Shown here one piece after another: positions 16,708-26,357 of a stretch of DNA of 62,102 bases (position 1 is the first letter of the stretch; each line of letters begins with the position of its first letter). The notes under the pieces were generated by a model. That model was given only the letters and a program-made list of their open reading frames with translations, ran no database searches and had not been told where the DNA came from. The DNA is from Bernardetia sp. (GTDB lineage: Bacteria > Bacteroidota > Bacteroidia > Cytophagales > Bernardetiaceae): positions 1-62,102 of the forward strand of contig NZ_JAHDIG010000006.1 in the NCBI RefSeq assembly GCF_020630935.1, in the 5' to 3' direction. Both the position numbers and the translations under genes were made by a program.

Positions 16708-17277
16708 ATGGAAAAAGAATTTGAAAAAAATGAATCGTATCAAGATACAACTGCAACAGGTCAAACTACTCAAGGATCTTTCATAGACCCAAATATTGAA
16801 ACAGAATATCTCAATAAACTTCGTAGAGAACAGAATCTAGGGTTAGGAGTATTGGGAGGTATTGGAGGTGCTATTATTGGCGCAGCACTTTGGGCAGTAG
16901 TAACAGTAGCAACAGGCTGGCAAATTGGCTATATGGCAATTGGTGTTGGTATTTTGGTTGGTTTTGCTGTGCGTTTTTTAGGAAAAGGAGTAGATATGCC
17001 TTTCAGCATCATAGGAGCTGTCTTTGCTCTAGTAGGCTGTGCCTTAGGTAATTTTCTTGCTATGTATGGAATTTCAGCGAAAGAGTTTAGTGTTGGCTAT
17101 TTTGAAGTATTCGGATTAGTTGATTTTAGTGTAGGAGTAGATAGTTTTATCTCTAATATAAGACCTATGGACTTACTTTTCTACGGAATTGCTATTTATG
17201 AAGGATTCAAATTTGCTAAAATCTCTCCAACAGAAGAAGATGTTCTAGAATATGCTGCTGAAAAGCAAAACGCATAA
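16708..17277 (+). CDS. Conserved-type small membrane protein
   Basis: The 189-residue protein starts at ATG 16708; a GTG at 16687 would add seven residues. The first 35 residues are polar, and IETEYLNKLRREQNLGLG leads into two close hydrophobic helices (about 47-68, 72-90) and a third at about 98-118. A further hydrophobic segment lies near residue 155 (DLLFYGIAIYEGFKFAKI), with an acidic C-terminus. The Gly-rich first helix (LGVLGGIGGAIIGAALW) recalls small inner-membrane proteins of unknown function in Bacteroidota. No catalytic motif is visible. It is followed by a terminator and is probably a single-gene transcript. Confidence 0.75.
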   Translation: MEKEFEKNESYQDTTATGQTTQGSFIDPNIETEYLNKLRREQNLGLGVLGGIGGAIIGAALWAVVTVATGWQIGYMAIGVGILVGFAVRFLGKGVDMPFSIIGAVFALVGCALGNFLAMYGISAKEFSVGYFEVFGLVDFSVGVDSFISNIRPMDLLFYGIAIYEGFKFAKISPTEEDVLEYAAEKQNA

Positions 17278-17307
17278 TATAGAATAGAAACAGTAAATGA
17301 AATACAG

Positions 17308-17341
17308 AACGATTTAGCATTTTTTGTTAAATCGTTTTTTT
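17308..17341 (+). terminator. Terminator of the 16708 gene
   Basis: The perfect 9-bp arms AACGATTTA/TAAATCGTT have an 11-base loop and are followed by a run of T. Confidence 0.85.
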
Positions 17342-17366
17342 ACATCAATAGAAGAACACTTACATT

Positions 17367-17903
17367 CTAAATCGTGCTAACAGAAGCCAATATATTCTTA
17401 GCAAGACTTGCCAAGGTATTTTCTTCTTCTCTAAATACCATCCATTCATACAAAAATTCTTTTCCAATAATATGCGCTCCCACTCTACATTTTGCTTTAC
17501 TAAGTAACAAGATGCGTTCAAAAAGTGCAACGTGTTGGTTACTAATACAGAAAAGATAATCAAATTCGGTTGAGATAAATTTTTGTACTGCCACTACATC
17601 CATATTTCCATTCCAATCCATTTGTTCTGAGTTTACCAAGAAAAAGCGATACGGAACTTGTAGTTCTTCCTTAATTTTTTTTGTTTGGAAGAGTATGACC
17701 TCTACTTTTTTCTTGTCTTTTTGAAGTTTTTCAACGATAGGAGCGATTTGTTTGGCATCCTCTGCATTTTCTATAAGTAGTAAAATCCCAAAATGCTGTG
17801 CTTCTTCATAGGGAAGTGTGTAGTGTTTGGAGGTCGAAGGACGAATTTTTCTATTCTTACGACTAACTAAATAATTTTTAATAGGGTAGAGTAATTGATT
17901 CAT
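17367..17903 (-). CDS. Conserved Bacteroidota protein (DUF6913-like)
   Basis: The 178-residue protein starts at ATG 17903 (MNQLLYPIKNYLVSRKNRK); the longer frame needs a TTG. A basic N-terminal 25 residues precede an alternating strand/helix pattern (FGILLLIENAEDAKQIAPIV, KVEVILFQTK, DYLFCISNQH). There follows a C-terminal block with CRVGAHIIGKE, recalling a Rossmann-like, glycosyltransferase-B-like half. The pattern resembles a widespread Bacteroidota family that I recall as DUF6913, but I cannot confirm it. The function is unknown. It stands alone on the minus strand, convergent with the 16708 gene. Confidence 0.72.
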   Translation of the reverse strand: MNQLLYPIKNYLVSRKNRKIRPSTSKHYTLPYEEAQHFGILLLIENAEDAKQIAPIVEKLQKDKKKVEVILFQTKKIKEELQVPYRFFLVNSEQMDWNGNMDVVAVQKFISTEFDYLFCISNQHVALFERILLLSKAKCRVGAHIIGKEFLYEWMVFREEENTLASLAKNILASVSTI

Positions 17904-18045
17904 TGTCTTCAAAAAGCTAGTAAAAGGCTACAAAAATACTACTTTCAAATCTAACTTTCCGATGCTGAAAAGTGATTAGCTAGTTTATTAACTTTATTTA
18001 TCCTTGATTTGTTGTTTTTCAAGTGTTTTGTACAATAAATCTGTT

Positions 18046-18753
18046 TTATCTATCACCACACGGACAAGCATATTTGTATTCCATTTCTCCAATAATTAGC
18101 TGTATATTGTTAGGAATGATGTAAATATCATCTAATTTATTTTTTTGTATTAATTCTATTAACTCGTAATTAGTTATTCCATTTATTCTTGGAATATCAT
18201 AAATACTCATTTGTTTTTTTGTAGTATAATAGAAATATCGTTTTCTTGGTTTGGTAGGAAATCCCTTTTGATAGTCTTTTCTCAAGGCTACTTTCAAATA
18301 CTCTCCTTCATAAAGTTTAAATCCTTTCAAATATTCAAATATTATTTCTGTTGCAACATCAGGAATTGTTCTGAGTTTTCTAGTTTCTCCTACGATAGGA
18401 AATTCTCTGTATTCAAACTCAAAATTATTCCACTTTGCAAAACAAGGTGCACAAATCTGGTAGAGTTCAAGGAGATATTCTGTGCTTTCTCCTTCAGCTA
18501 CTTTATGGTAGATGTAGTTGCTATCCAAATCAGTATTTTCAAAGTTGGGTTTTCTTCTTTCATTAGAGGCTACTCTTTCAAAAGCATACTCTATTCCATC
18601 TTTTCTTATTACTATTATATCGTCTGACATATCGTATTCTGAATTCTTGGAAATAGAATCTTCAAAACTTCTTCCATTAATATCATACTCATAAGTTTGA
18701 GCAAATACATTTTGGAAAACTAAAATCAGTAGAGTTGTGAGAAAAAACTTCAT
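18046..18753 (-). CDS. Secreted protein with weak LysM-like segments
   Basis: The 235-residue protein has a clear signal peptide (MKFFLTTLLILVFQNVFAQ) and is probably periplasmic or surface-exposed. Residues about 80-113 (YIYHKVAEGESTEYLLELYQ, then a Cys pair, KWN) fit the LysM pattern 'Y-V-x-x-G-E-[ST]-x-x-x-[IL]-A..N', and a second such stretch is near 178-217. This is a weak, by-eye similarity. The C-terminus ends in CACPCGDR, with closely spaced Cys. I do not recognise the family. It is a monocistronic gene divergent from lnt. Confidence 0.68.
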   Translation of the reverse strand: MKFFLTTLLILVFQNVFAQTYEYDINGRSFEDSISKNSEYDMSDDIIVIRKDGIEYAFERVASNERRKPNFENTDLDSNYIYHKVAEGESTEYLLELYQICAPCFAKWNNFEFEYREFPIVGETRKLRTIPDVATEIIFEYLKGFKLYEGEYLKVALRKDYQKGFPTKPRKRYFYYTTKKQMSIYDIPRINGITNYELIELIQKNKLDDIYIIPNNIQLIIGEMEYKYACPCGDR

Positions 18754-18895
18754 AGAGAAAATGATTGATGGTTTTGGCTATAGAAATCTATCAAATTCTA
18801 TATCAAAAAACAATTTCTCTTAATTTTAGCTTGCATGAAAATCAATTCAAATTGGTTTGGTTAAATTTGTAACTTCAAATCCATTTGGATCTATA

Positions 18896-18917
18896 AAAGG
18901 CTCGCCTTTGACCTACT
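18896..18917 (-). repeat. TGTAG-type hairpin unit upstream of lnt
   Basis: On the minus strand, an AGTAG head is followed by arms built on AAAGG and CCTTT. The unit lies 20 bases before the lnt ATG and is a member of the 11-unit hairpin family. Confidence 0.6.
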
Positions 18918-18936
18918 AAAATATAAATTTAAAAAA

Positions 18937-20625
18937 ATGCTGTCTCTCTTGTCATTTCAAGCACATATAGAAAATTATCGTCGAAAGAAATACTATGCTC
19001 TCTCACTATCTATTTTAGGAGGGATTTTGATGGCTTTGGGATGGTATTTTCCATTTTCTCCTTTGCTTTTTGTCGGACTCATTCCTATGATGGAACTGAT
19101 AGAATTTTATTTTGATAAAAATGAAAAACAGAAAGCAGATACAACCACTACAAAAAAGAAGAAGTATTTTACTCGCTTATGCTTTTTTATCTGGATTTAT
19201 TTTATTGTTTGGAATGTAGGTGTCTATTGGTGGCTTTGGAATGCGCTTAGTGTGGGAGTAATTGGTGTGTTTTTATTGAATGCTTTTTTACAACTTCTAC
19301 CCATTATTTTTTATGTCTTTACGAGGCGTTTTTCAGTAGGGTTTATCAATTATCTATCGCTTGTTTCGTGTTGGTTATTTTTTGAATATGTTCATCTAAA
19401 TTGGGTTTTGTCTTATCCTTGGATGAATCTTGGCAATGCACTTGGCGAAGTTCCGATGTGGGCGCAATGGTACGAATATACAGGAGCATTAGGAGGGAGT
19501 ATTTGGATTTTGCTGGCAAATATTTTAGGACATCACGTTTTTATAAAGCAAGATATTAAAGTAGGGGCATATTTAGTTTGGATTTTAGTTCCGATAGGAA
19601 TTTCTTACGGAATTTATGCAAGTTACAATGATGAAGAAATGAAAAACTTAGACTCAGTAGAAATGGCAGTTCTTCAACCTAATTTAGACTGTTACAATGA
19701 AAAATTTTCTCGCAATCCTAAAACGGGTGAACCTGCTACAAACCACATTTCTTTCAAAGACCAAATTCAGCGTTACATCGATTTAGCTAAGAGTGTTATG
19801 ACTGATTCTACAAAGTATATTGTTCTTCCAGAAACAGCGTTTCATCAAAATTCGACAGAGTACAATTATACAAGTCAGCCAGATTTAGAACCCATTTTTG
19901 ATTTTTGTAGAGAGAATAATCTCATTCTGATTGCTGGAGCAGACACATATAAGTTTTATACAGAAAGCGATACCATTCCCAAGACAGCACGACAGTCTAA
20001 TGGAGGTTCGTATTACGATATGTATAACGCAGCCGTTCAGTTTGCGCCTTTTGTGAAAGATTCGATTTCATTTTATCATAAATCTAAACTTGTTATTGGA
20101 GCAGAAACTAATCCTATCAAAATGATTTTGCCTAATCAAAGTGCTTCTCTTCTGTTTGTAGATATTATGGGAACACTTGGAACACAAGATTATAGAGGAG
20201 TTTTTACTTCTCCTAATTCAAAAGCAAAAGTAGCTCCTGCTATCTGTTGGGAAGCCGTTTATGGAGAATTTTGTACAGAATATGCTCAAAATGGTGCAAA
20301 CGTAATTGTTGTTCCTACAAATGAAGGTTGGTGGGGAAATACGCCAGCTCCTCGTCAGCTTTGGGCGTTGTCTGCCTTGCGTGCCATCGAAACACGCAGA
20401 AGTGTAGCACGAGCAGCCAACACAGGAATTTCTGGATTTATAGACCAAACAGGAAAAGATATTTCAAGAAGTAATTATGGAGAACAGACTGCATTGAAAT
20501 ACAAAGTAAAGCTAAATAACGAAATCACTTTTTACACTCTTCACGGCGATTATTTAGGCAGGTTAGCAGGTTTTTTAGCTGTCTTTTTCTTTATATCAGC
20601 TTTTGTAAGAAAGTTGAGACAGTAA
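18937..20625 (+). CDS. lnt: Apolipoprotein N-acyltransferase
   Basis: The 562-residue protein has an N-terminal part with about seven membrane helices (to about residue 230) and a nitrilase-fold periplasmic domain with the Glu-Lys-Cys triad. These are Glu299 in VLPETAFHQN, Lys382 in YHKSKLV and Cys437 in APAICWEAVYGE. The typical NEGWWG and ALRAIETRRSVARAANTGISG blocks follow, and a final C-terminal membrane helix completes the fold. It adds the third acyl chain to the N-terminal Cys of lipoproteins at the inner membrane. It is slightly longer than E. coli Lnt because of a Lys-rich cytoplasmic loop near residue 65. menA lies 91 bases downstream, beyond a hairpin pair. Confidence 0.95.
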   Translation: MLSLLSFQAHIENYRRKKYYALSLSILGGILMALGWYFPFSPLLFVGLIPMMELIEFYFDKNEKQKADTTTTKKKKYFTRLCFFIWIYFIVWNVGVYWWLWNALSVGVIGVFLLNAFLQLLPIIFYVFTRRFSVGFINYLSLVSCWLFFEYVHLNWVLSYPWMNLGNALGEVPMWAQWYEYTGALGGSIWILLANILGHHVFIKQDIKVGAYLVWILVPIGISYGIYASYNDEEMKNLDSVEMAVLQPNLDCYNEKFSRNPKTGEPATNHISFKDQIQRYIDLAKSVMTDSTKYIVLPETAFHQNSTEYNYTSQPDLEPIFDFCRENNLILIAGADTYKFYTESDTIPKTARQSNGGSYYDMYNAAVQFAPFVKDSISFYHKSKLVIGAETNPIKMILPNQSASLLFVDIMGTLGTQDYRGVFTSPNSKAKVAPAICWEAVYGEFCTEYAQNGANVIVVPTNEGWWGNTPAPRQLWALSALRAIETRRSVARAANTGISGFIDQTGKDISRSNYGEQTALKYKVKLNNEITFYTLHGDYLGRLAGFLAVFFFISAFVRKLRQ

Positions 20626-20630
20626 TTTTT

Positions 20631-20697
20631 AGTAGTTCAAAGGTTCGTCTTTGAAAGAATATACAACATTAGTCAAAGGCAAGCCTTTTGACATACA
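20631..20697. repeat. Inverted pair of TGTA-head hairpins (REPIN-like)
   Basis: The left unit (20631-20655, plus) has an AGTAG head and arms TTCAAAG/CTTTGAA. The right unit (20672-20697, minus) has a TGTA head and arms GTCAAA-GGC/GCC-TTTTGAC with one bulge. The heads face outward. The pair fills the gap between lnt and menA. Confidence 0.7.
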
Positions 20698-20716
20698 TTA
20701 ATACATTCAAAAAATT

Positions 20717-21637
20717 ATGAAACATTGGATAGAAGCAGCCCGATTACGAACACTTCCTTTAGCACTAGCAAGTATGTTGATGGGTTGTTTTTTAGCTGCC
20801 ATAAATGGATATTTTGATATAAAAATTGCTTCTCTGACTATTCTGACGGCTGTTTTATTACAGATTCTGTCAAATTACGCCAATGATTATGGAGATAGCA
20901 TTCACGGTGCAGACCATAAAGACCGAGTAGGTCCTAAGCGTGCCGTACAAGAAGGAAAAATAAGCTCTTCGCAAATGAAAAAAGCTGTAGTTTTATTTTC
21001 TATTTTATCTTTTTTGAGTGGTGTTTTACTCTTAATTGTAGCGATAGATTTTGAAAAAGAAAGTAGCCTAAAAACGTTAGGTTTCTTTCTATTATTAGGA
21101 CTTTTCTGTATCGCTGGGGCGATTCTCTACACAGCAGGGAAAAAACCATACGGATATATGGGTTTGGGAGATATTGCTGTTTTGATTTTCTTTGGTTGGG
21201 TTGCTGGTGGAGGAACGTATTTTTTGCAAGCACAAGCATACACAGATTTTCAAACTATTTCTTGGGATATTTTCTTACCTGCTACCTCGTGTGGGTTATT
21301 TGCTGTTGGAGTATTGAATCTAAATAATATCAGAGATATAAAATCCGATATTTTAGCTGGAAAAAACTCTATTCCTGTACGTTTGGGCAAAGAAAAGGCA
21401 AGTATTTATCACGCTCTTGTGATTAGTTTGGCTTGGATTTGTGTGTTCTTTTTCTTGTTTTTGAAGTATCAAAATCCTATAAATTTTGTATTTCTAATTA
21501 CTTTGCCTTTGTTTATCAATAACATCATTCAAGTTTTCAAAAGAAAAGATATGCAACTTGACCCACTTCTAAAACAATTAGCTCTTTCTACACTTCTTTT
21601 TGTGGTTCTTTTTGGAATTAGTTTTTTGATAGACTAA
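20717..21637 (+). CDS. menA: 1,4-dihydroxy-2-naphthoate polyprenyltransferase
   Basis: The 306-residue UbiA-superfamily membrane enzyme has about eight helices. The first Asp-rich prenyl-diphosphate motif is in NYANDYGDSIHGADHKDRVG, with the MenA-typical GPKRAVQEGKIS right after it. The second is in NLNNIRDIKSDILAGKNSIP. It attaches the polyprenyl tail to DHNA, giving demethylmenaquinone, which implies menaquinone-based respiration. No other men genes are adjacent. The short N-terminus (MKHWIEAARLRTLPLA) is standard for the family, which supports the start. Confidence 0.95.
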   Translation: MKHWIEAARLRTLPLALASMLMGCFLAAINGYFDIKIASLTILTAVLLQILSNYANDYGDSIHGADHKDRVGPKRAVQEGKISSSQMKKAVVLFSILSFLSGVLLLIVAIDFEKESSLKTLGFFLLLGLFCIAGAILYTAGKKPYGYMGLGDIAVLIFFGWVAGGGTYFLQAQAYTDFQTISWDIFLPATSCGLFAVGVLNLNNIRDIKSDILAGKNSIPVRLGKEKASIYHALVISLAWICVFFFLFLKYQNPINFVFLITLPLFINNIIQVFKRKDMQLDPLLKQLALSTLLFVVLFGISFLID

Positions 21638-21794
21638 GCCTTAACAATATACAGCAGAAAAATATTATTTTGTTCAATATAACTATAAATCAACAATTTA
21701 TTCCTGCCTAAAAGCAGTTTTTGCATAGAAATTGTTAATTTTAATAACTATTGAACTATCATGTGTTTTGAAACAACTTTTCTATTTTATTACG

Positions 21795-24700
21795 ATGAAA
21801 TTCTTATATAAAAGCAAGCTACTTTTTACTTTGCTTCTTGCCTTCTTATCCTTCTCTGCATATTCTCAAACAGGTCCTGGTGGAGTAGGAACAAATACTG
21901 GTACAGCACCTCTCCAACTTTGGCTTCGTGCTAATGCTATCACACCAGCTCCAGCAGATGGAACAGCAACAAACTTTACAGATGCTTCTGGGCATGGTCG
22001 CACTGCTGCTAATTCAAATGGAGTTGGCGATGGAGTACGTGGTCTGTATCAATCTAGTATAGCAAATACATTTCCTGTAGTTCGTTTTAATGGACTCAAT
22101 ACTACAGCTGGCTCTCAATATGATGATGCTTATTCTTATAATGCACGCACAGTTTTTGCCGTATATCGTACCTCTTCTACTACACAAGTCAATACTGATT
22201 TAGGTCAGATTTGGGGAGACTATAATCCATCACAAGTTCAAATAGCTTTAGATGCTCGTACAGGAGGAAATAACAGAGGGTTTAGTTTTGATGGAGCTGG
22301 CGCAGCAAGGGCAAGGTACGGAATAAATGCTGCAAACTTTACTGGATTTGCTGCAAATACTAATACTCAACAATGGACATATAATCAGTTTGAAGTGCTT
22401 TCTGTGGAGTTTGAAAATACACAAGCTATGACTAATCAGCGTATCAGTACTCTTGCAAGTAATTTTACTATTGACCACAGGTTTGGAGGTGATATAGCAG
22501 AAATTATTGTATATGATAGAGTTTTGAATCCAGCTGAAAGAATTGTAGTAGAAAACTATTTATCTGCTAAATATAATGTTACACTTACACAAAATGATTT
22601 TTACTCACACGATGCTGCTACTGCACAGCCTTACTTTCATAATGTTATTGGTGTAGGAAAAACAACAGGAACAAATGTACACCTAACATCTGCATCATCC
22701 CTATTAGAAATAAATGCAGTCAGCACCATTAGTAATAACTCTTATCTTTTTGCAGGACACAATAATGCTTCTTCAGCAAGCTATACAACTACAAATTCAG
22801 TTACAGGTTATGAGCGTATTCCAAGAACGTGGCGACTAGACAGAACTGGTACTATTGGTACAGTAAATTTTAGAGTAGATGTCTCCCAACTACCTGGAGG
22901 GGTAGGTTGTCAGTTAGCTATCTTTACAGATGGAGATGGAGATTTTACTACTGGAGCTACTGTAACTAATCTTACTCAAGTAGGTACATCTTCTATCTAT
23001 CAAGCGAGTGTAGCTGTAAATGACAATGAATTTCTCACAATAGGACAAGCCTTAGGCTCTGCCATAACACTTACAGCAACTCCTACAGGTATATCAGGAG
23101 AAGTAAATCTAAACTGGAACAATCCAGGATTAGCTAATTTTCAAGAGTATAGAGTGTATGGAGGACAAACTAATAATCCTACAACTTTATTAGCTACTAT
23201 TACAGACCCAACAACAATTTCTACTACAATTACTGGGCTTACAAATTGTAGATTATATTATTTTAGGTTAGTACCTGTTACGCTGACAGATAACGAGTCT
23301 CCTTGTGAGGGTAGCGACACAGCTATTCCTTCTAATGGTATTGCTCCTGCTGTGATGAACCTCACAGGAGCTGCTCCAGTTACTTTACCCTCCCCAAATG
23401 GACGTGTTACACTCACATTTGATGCTAGTGGAGACCCTGAAATAAGAGAAATAAGGGTATATACTTATAGAGATGGAGATCCTGTTCCAGCTACTGCAAC
23501 TCTTGTAGCCACAACTGGTATAAATGCATCTACTACATCAGTAGTAGTTCCAGGCTTGTTTCCCTCACCACCAGCCACTTGTTTTAGAATTACACAAGTG
23601 AATGCCTGTGGTATAGAAAGTCCTATATCTGGGGAACAATGTGCCAGTATTACTGTGCCACCAGAAGATTGTAATAATAGTATAGATGATGATGAGGATG
23701 GTAGTATTGATGATGGAGATATAGATTGTAATGATTGTGTTTTTCAAATTACAGACCCAGGAGAATTTCAGCTTTTCCAATTTAAAGTTATTCCAGTAAA
23801 TGGAAATAATATTGGTTATCAGACTCCTATTTTTGGAGATGTAGATAATGATGGAGAAAGGGAAATAGTTGTTTTAGGAGATAATGGTATTATTAGTGTT
23901 TTGAATCCAAGAAATGATGGGAATCCAGATGTAGAATATGAGCAATCTGGACTTCTTACTCCTGATGGAGCAACAAGTCTTTTAACTATGGCAAATGTGG
24001 ATGGAGATCCTTACATAGAATTCTTTTATGTATTGAGTGGTGCTAATAACCCTTTGGCTTGTTATCAATATAACTATACCATACCAGCGTTTGAATTGGA
24101 ATGGAGAACAGATGATGCTACGATAAACCCAGTAGCAGCTAGAAGAGTTGCTAATACTGACCGTGCAAACACTAACTTGACTGATTTCAATGAAGATGGA
24201 ATACCAGAAGTTTATACAGGAGGAACTATCTTTAATGCTCAAACAGGACAATGGTTAGGGTATGTAGGAGCAGGTAACCCAGATGGAGACCCTAGAGATA
24301 CAGGAGCTCCTATATTTCAAATTTCAAATGCTGCTGATGTGCTGCCAGATGCTTTTTGTACAGATTGTGCAGGGTTAGAATTATTGGCAGGAAACACAGT
24401 GTATTCTGTAAATATTGCAACCAATACAATAACTCCTGTTGCAGTAGCTCCAGTTCCACTTACAGGAGGTTTTGTAGATGCAGTAATGTCAGTTGCAGAT
24501 ATGGACAATGATGGAGATATTGATGCAGTTGTCTCAGGATATGGTAGAATTTATGTTTGGGATATTCAAACAAGCGCACTACTTTCTAATGTCTTTGATT
24601 TGAGAAGTTATAATGCTGGAGTTTTTATAAATGGTGTAGAAGGAGTTGGAGGAACTAGTCCTTATTCTGGTATTCCAACAATTAATGATTTTGATAATGA

Positions 24701-26213
24701 TGGAAGAAATGAATTTGGAGTAACTAAAGAACGTGGTGTAGTAATGTTTAATGATGTAGATACAGCAGCCATAAATGGAGGTAATCTACAACCTATGTGG
24801 ACACTACCAACTACAGATAACTCTGGAACTACTGGACTTTCTTCGTTTGATTTTCTAGGAAATGGTTTTGCTAACCTTGTATATCGTGATGAAACAAAAG
24901 TACGAGTTTTTCAAGGAGCTAGTGGTGATGTCTATTTTGATTCAGATGTTTCTGGTTTTCCTGCTTGTAATAGTGGTACAGGAATGGAAATCCCTACAAT
25001 TGGTGATGTAAACGACGATGGACAAACTGAAATCATAGCTTCCTGTAATGGAAGGGTAATAATTTACCAGTCTTCTAATATTCCTTGGTTGCCTTCTCGT
25101 GATTTATGGAATCAAGTAAATTATAATATTACAAATATCAATGGTGACTTGACAATCCCTGCTGTTATTTCTCCTCAAAACTTTGAAACTGTTGCACCTC
25201 CATTGAATAACTATATGGCACAGCGTCCACTTAGTAATTCTACTGATCCATTCATTCCTTCTGCTGATATTGTAGCTTTAGTAGATGTAGATGATGGTGC
25301 TATTGATTTAGGTAACTGTCCAGCCGAAGTTACTTTTACAATAGACATAGAAAATCAAGGAGATGCTGATGTAGTAGTGCAATATCCGATTACTTTCTAT
25401 AGTGAAAATCCTCAAGGTGCTTCTTGGTCAAACCTCAGTACTTTTGCCATAAATGATGGACTCGCTGTTGGAGAACAAAGGGAATACACATATTCTTTTC
25501 CTCTTACAAGTGACCCTGCTAATGTGTATGTAGTACTCAATGATGCTGGAACAAGTACACCAGGTGCACCTATTGTATTACCTAATACTTCGGTGGCAGA
25601 ATGTGAATACAATAATAATTTTTTAGGGCCTTATACCATTTCTAGTTGTTTTGACCCACTGCCTGTGGAATTATTAAGATTTGTAGGAAAAGATGAAAGT
25701 GACAAAGTACGATTAGACTGGGCGACAGCTTCAGAGCGAGATAACGCTTATTTTGAAGTGCAACGTAGTCAAGACGGAGAGAAGTTTGTAACGATTGATG
25801 TTATTCAAGGCAAAACATTTTCCAATCAAGTAACAGAATATCAAACCTATGATTATGAAGACTGGACAGGAGTGATGTATTATAGATTGAAGCAAGTAGA
25901 TATAGATGAAACCCAAACTCTAAGCAACACAATCGTATTTAGAAGAGATAAGGATTTAGAAATAAAAATATATCCAAATCCAGTTTCTTCTGGACAAAAC
26001 TTAAATATTGAAGGCTTGAGTGGAGAATGGAATGCTATTTTATACGATATGGCAGGAAGAAGCATTAAAAACTGGATAATTAGTTTTGATAGACAAACTT
26101 ATACCACTCCGTTTCCAAATCTAAGAAAAGGAATGTACATCATTCAGTTAGAGCCTCTTTCAAGCAATAATAGCGAAAAAGGTAGAGTCGTAGAAAAAAT
26201 TGTAGTAGAGTAA
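21795..26213 (+). CDS. Giant secreted T9SS cargo with LamG-, Fn3- and FG-GAP-like regions
   Basis: The 1472-residue protein begins with a signal peptide (MKFLYKSKLLFTLLLAFLSF); ATG 21795 is chosen over an upstream TTG. Its regions, in order, are: a concanavalin/LamG-like domain (about 25-290; PLQLWLRAN, ending in IAEIIVYDRVLNPAERI); a region typical of Bacteroidota gliding or adhesion proteins with TWRLDRTGTIG; two fibronectin-like segments (about 430-640); an Asp-rich Ca-binding segment (NNSIDDDEDGSIDDGDIDCN); FG-GAP/VCBS-like repeats (about 670-1130; FGDVDNDGERE, MDNDGDIDAVVSGYG); a CARDB-like domain; and a type A T9SS sorting domain (about 1395-1472; IYPNPVSSG.. GMYIIQLEP). The sorting domain directs export and surface anchoring. 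A surface adhesin role is inferred. Confidence 0.92.
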   Translation: MKFLYKSKLLFTLLLAFLSFSAYSQTGPGGVGTNTGTAPLQLWLRANAITPAPADGTATNFTDASGHGRTAANSNGVGDGVRGLYQSSIANTFPVVRFNGLNTTAGSQYDDAYSYNARTVFAVYRTSSTTQVNTDLGQIWGDYNPSQVQIALDARTGGNNRGFSFDGAGAARARYGINAANFTGFAANTNTQQWTYNQFEVLSVEFENTQAMTNQRISTLASNFTIDHRFGGDIAEIIVYDRVLNPAERIVVENYLSAKYNVTLTQNDFYSHDAATAQPYFHNVIGVGKTTGTNVHLTSASSLLEINAVSTISNNSYLFAGHNNASSASYTTTNSVTGYERIPRTWRLDRTGTIGTVNFRVDVSQLPGGVGCQLAIFTDGDGDFTTGATVTNLTQVGTSSIYQASVAVNDNEFLTIGQALGSAITLTATPTGISGEVNLNWNNPGLANFQEYRVYGGQTNNPTTLLATITDPTTISTTITGLTNCRLYYFRLVPVTLTDNESPCEGSDTAIPSNGIAPAVMNLTGAAPVTLPSPNGRVTLTFDASGDPEIREIRVYTYRDGDPVPATATLVATTGINASTTSVVVPGLFPSPPATCFRITQVNACGIESPISGEQCASITVPPEDCNNSIDDDEDGSIDDGDIDCNDCVFQITDPGEFQLFQFKVIPVNGNNIGYQTPIFGDVDNDGEREIVVLGDNGIISVLNPRNDGNPDVEYEQSGLLTPDGATSLLTMANVDGDPYIEFFYVLSGANNPLACYQYNYTIPAFELEWRTDDATINPVAARRVANTDRANTNLTDFNEDGIPEVYTGGTIFNAQTGQWLGYVGAGNPDGDPRDTGAPIFQISNAADVLPDAFCTDCAGLELLAGNTVYSVNIATNTITPVAVAPVPLTGGFVDAVMSVADMDNDGDIDAVVSGYGRIYVWDIQTSALLSNVFDLRSYNAGVFINGVEGVGGTSPYSGIPTINDFDNDGRNEFGVTKERGVVMFNDVDTAAINGGNLQPMWTLPTTDNSGTTGLSSFDFLGNGFANLVYRDETKVRVFQGASGDVYFDSDVSGFPACNSGTGMEIPTIGDVNDDGQTEIIASCNGRVIIYQSSNIPWLPSRDLWNQVNYNITNINGDLTIPAVISPQNFETVAPPLNNYMAQRPLSNSTDPFIPSADIVALVDVDDGAIDLGNCPAEVTFTIDIENQGDADVVVQYPITFYSENPQGASWSNLSTFAINDGLAVGEQREYTYSFPLTSDPANVYVVLNDAGTSTPGAPIVLPNTSVAECEYNNNFLGPYTISSCFDPLPVELLRFVGKDESDKVRLDWATASERDNAYFEVQRSQDGEKFVTIDVIQGKTFSNQVTEYQTYDYEDWTGVMYYRLKQVDIDETQTLSNTIVFRRDKDLEIKIYPNPVSSGQNLNIEGLSGEWNAILYDMAGRSIKNWIISFDRQTYTTPFPNLRKGMYIIQLEPLSSNNSEKGRVVEKIVVE

Positions 26214-26234
26214 TCTACATTTATAAACAACATA

Positions 26235-26270
26235 AAAATGGTTCAAGCCTTAAAATTTGAACCATTTTTT
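26235..26270 (+). terminator. Terminator of the T9SS cargo gene
   Basis: The arms AAAATGGTTCAA/TTGAACCATTTT (12 bp, 10-base loop) end in a T run. Confidence 0.88.
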
Positions 26271-26302
26271 ATGGATTATTTTTAGTAGATTTGATTTATA
26301 AG

Positions 26303-26326
26303 TGTAGCTCAAAGGTTTGACTTTGA
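26303..26326 (+). repeat. TGTAG-head hairpin upstream of asnB
   Basis: A TGTAG head is followed by arms TCAAAG/CTTTGA with a 6-base loop. It lies 32 bases before the asnB start and is similar to the unit at 20631. Confidence 0.65.
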
Positions 26327-26357
26327 TAACTGTTTACTGAAAACTGATAACTCAAAT

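Noticed and set aside
23690-23740. GAT-rich short tandem pattern in the large secreted gene
   Set aside because: It encodes an Asp-rich calcium-binding segment (DDDEDG type) and is explained by protein function.
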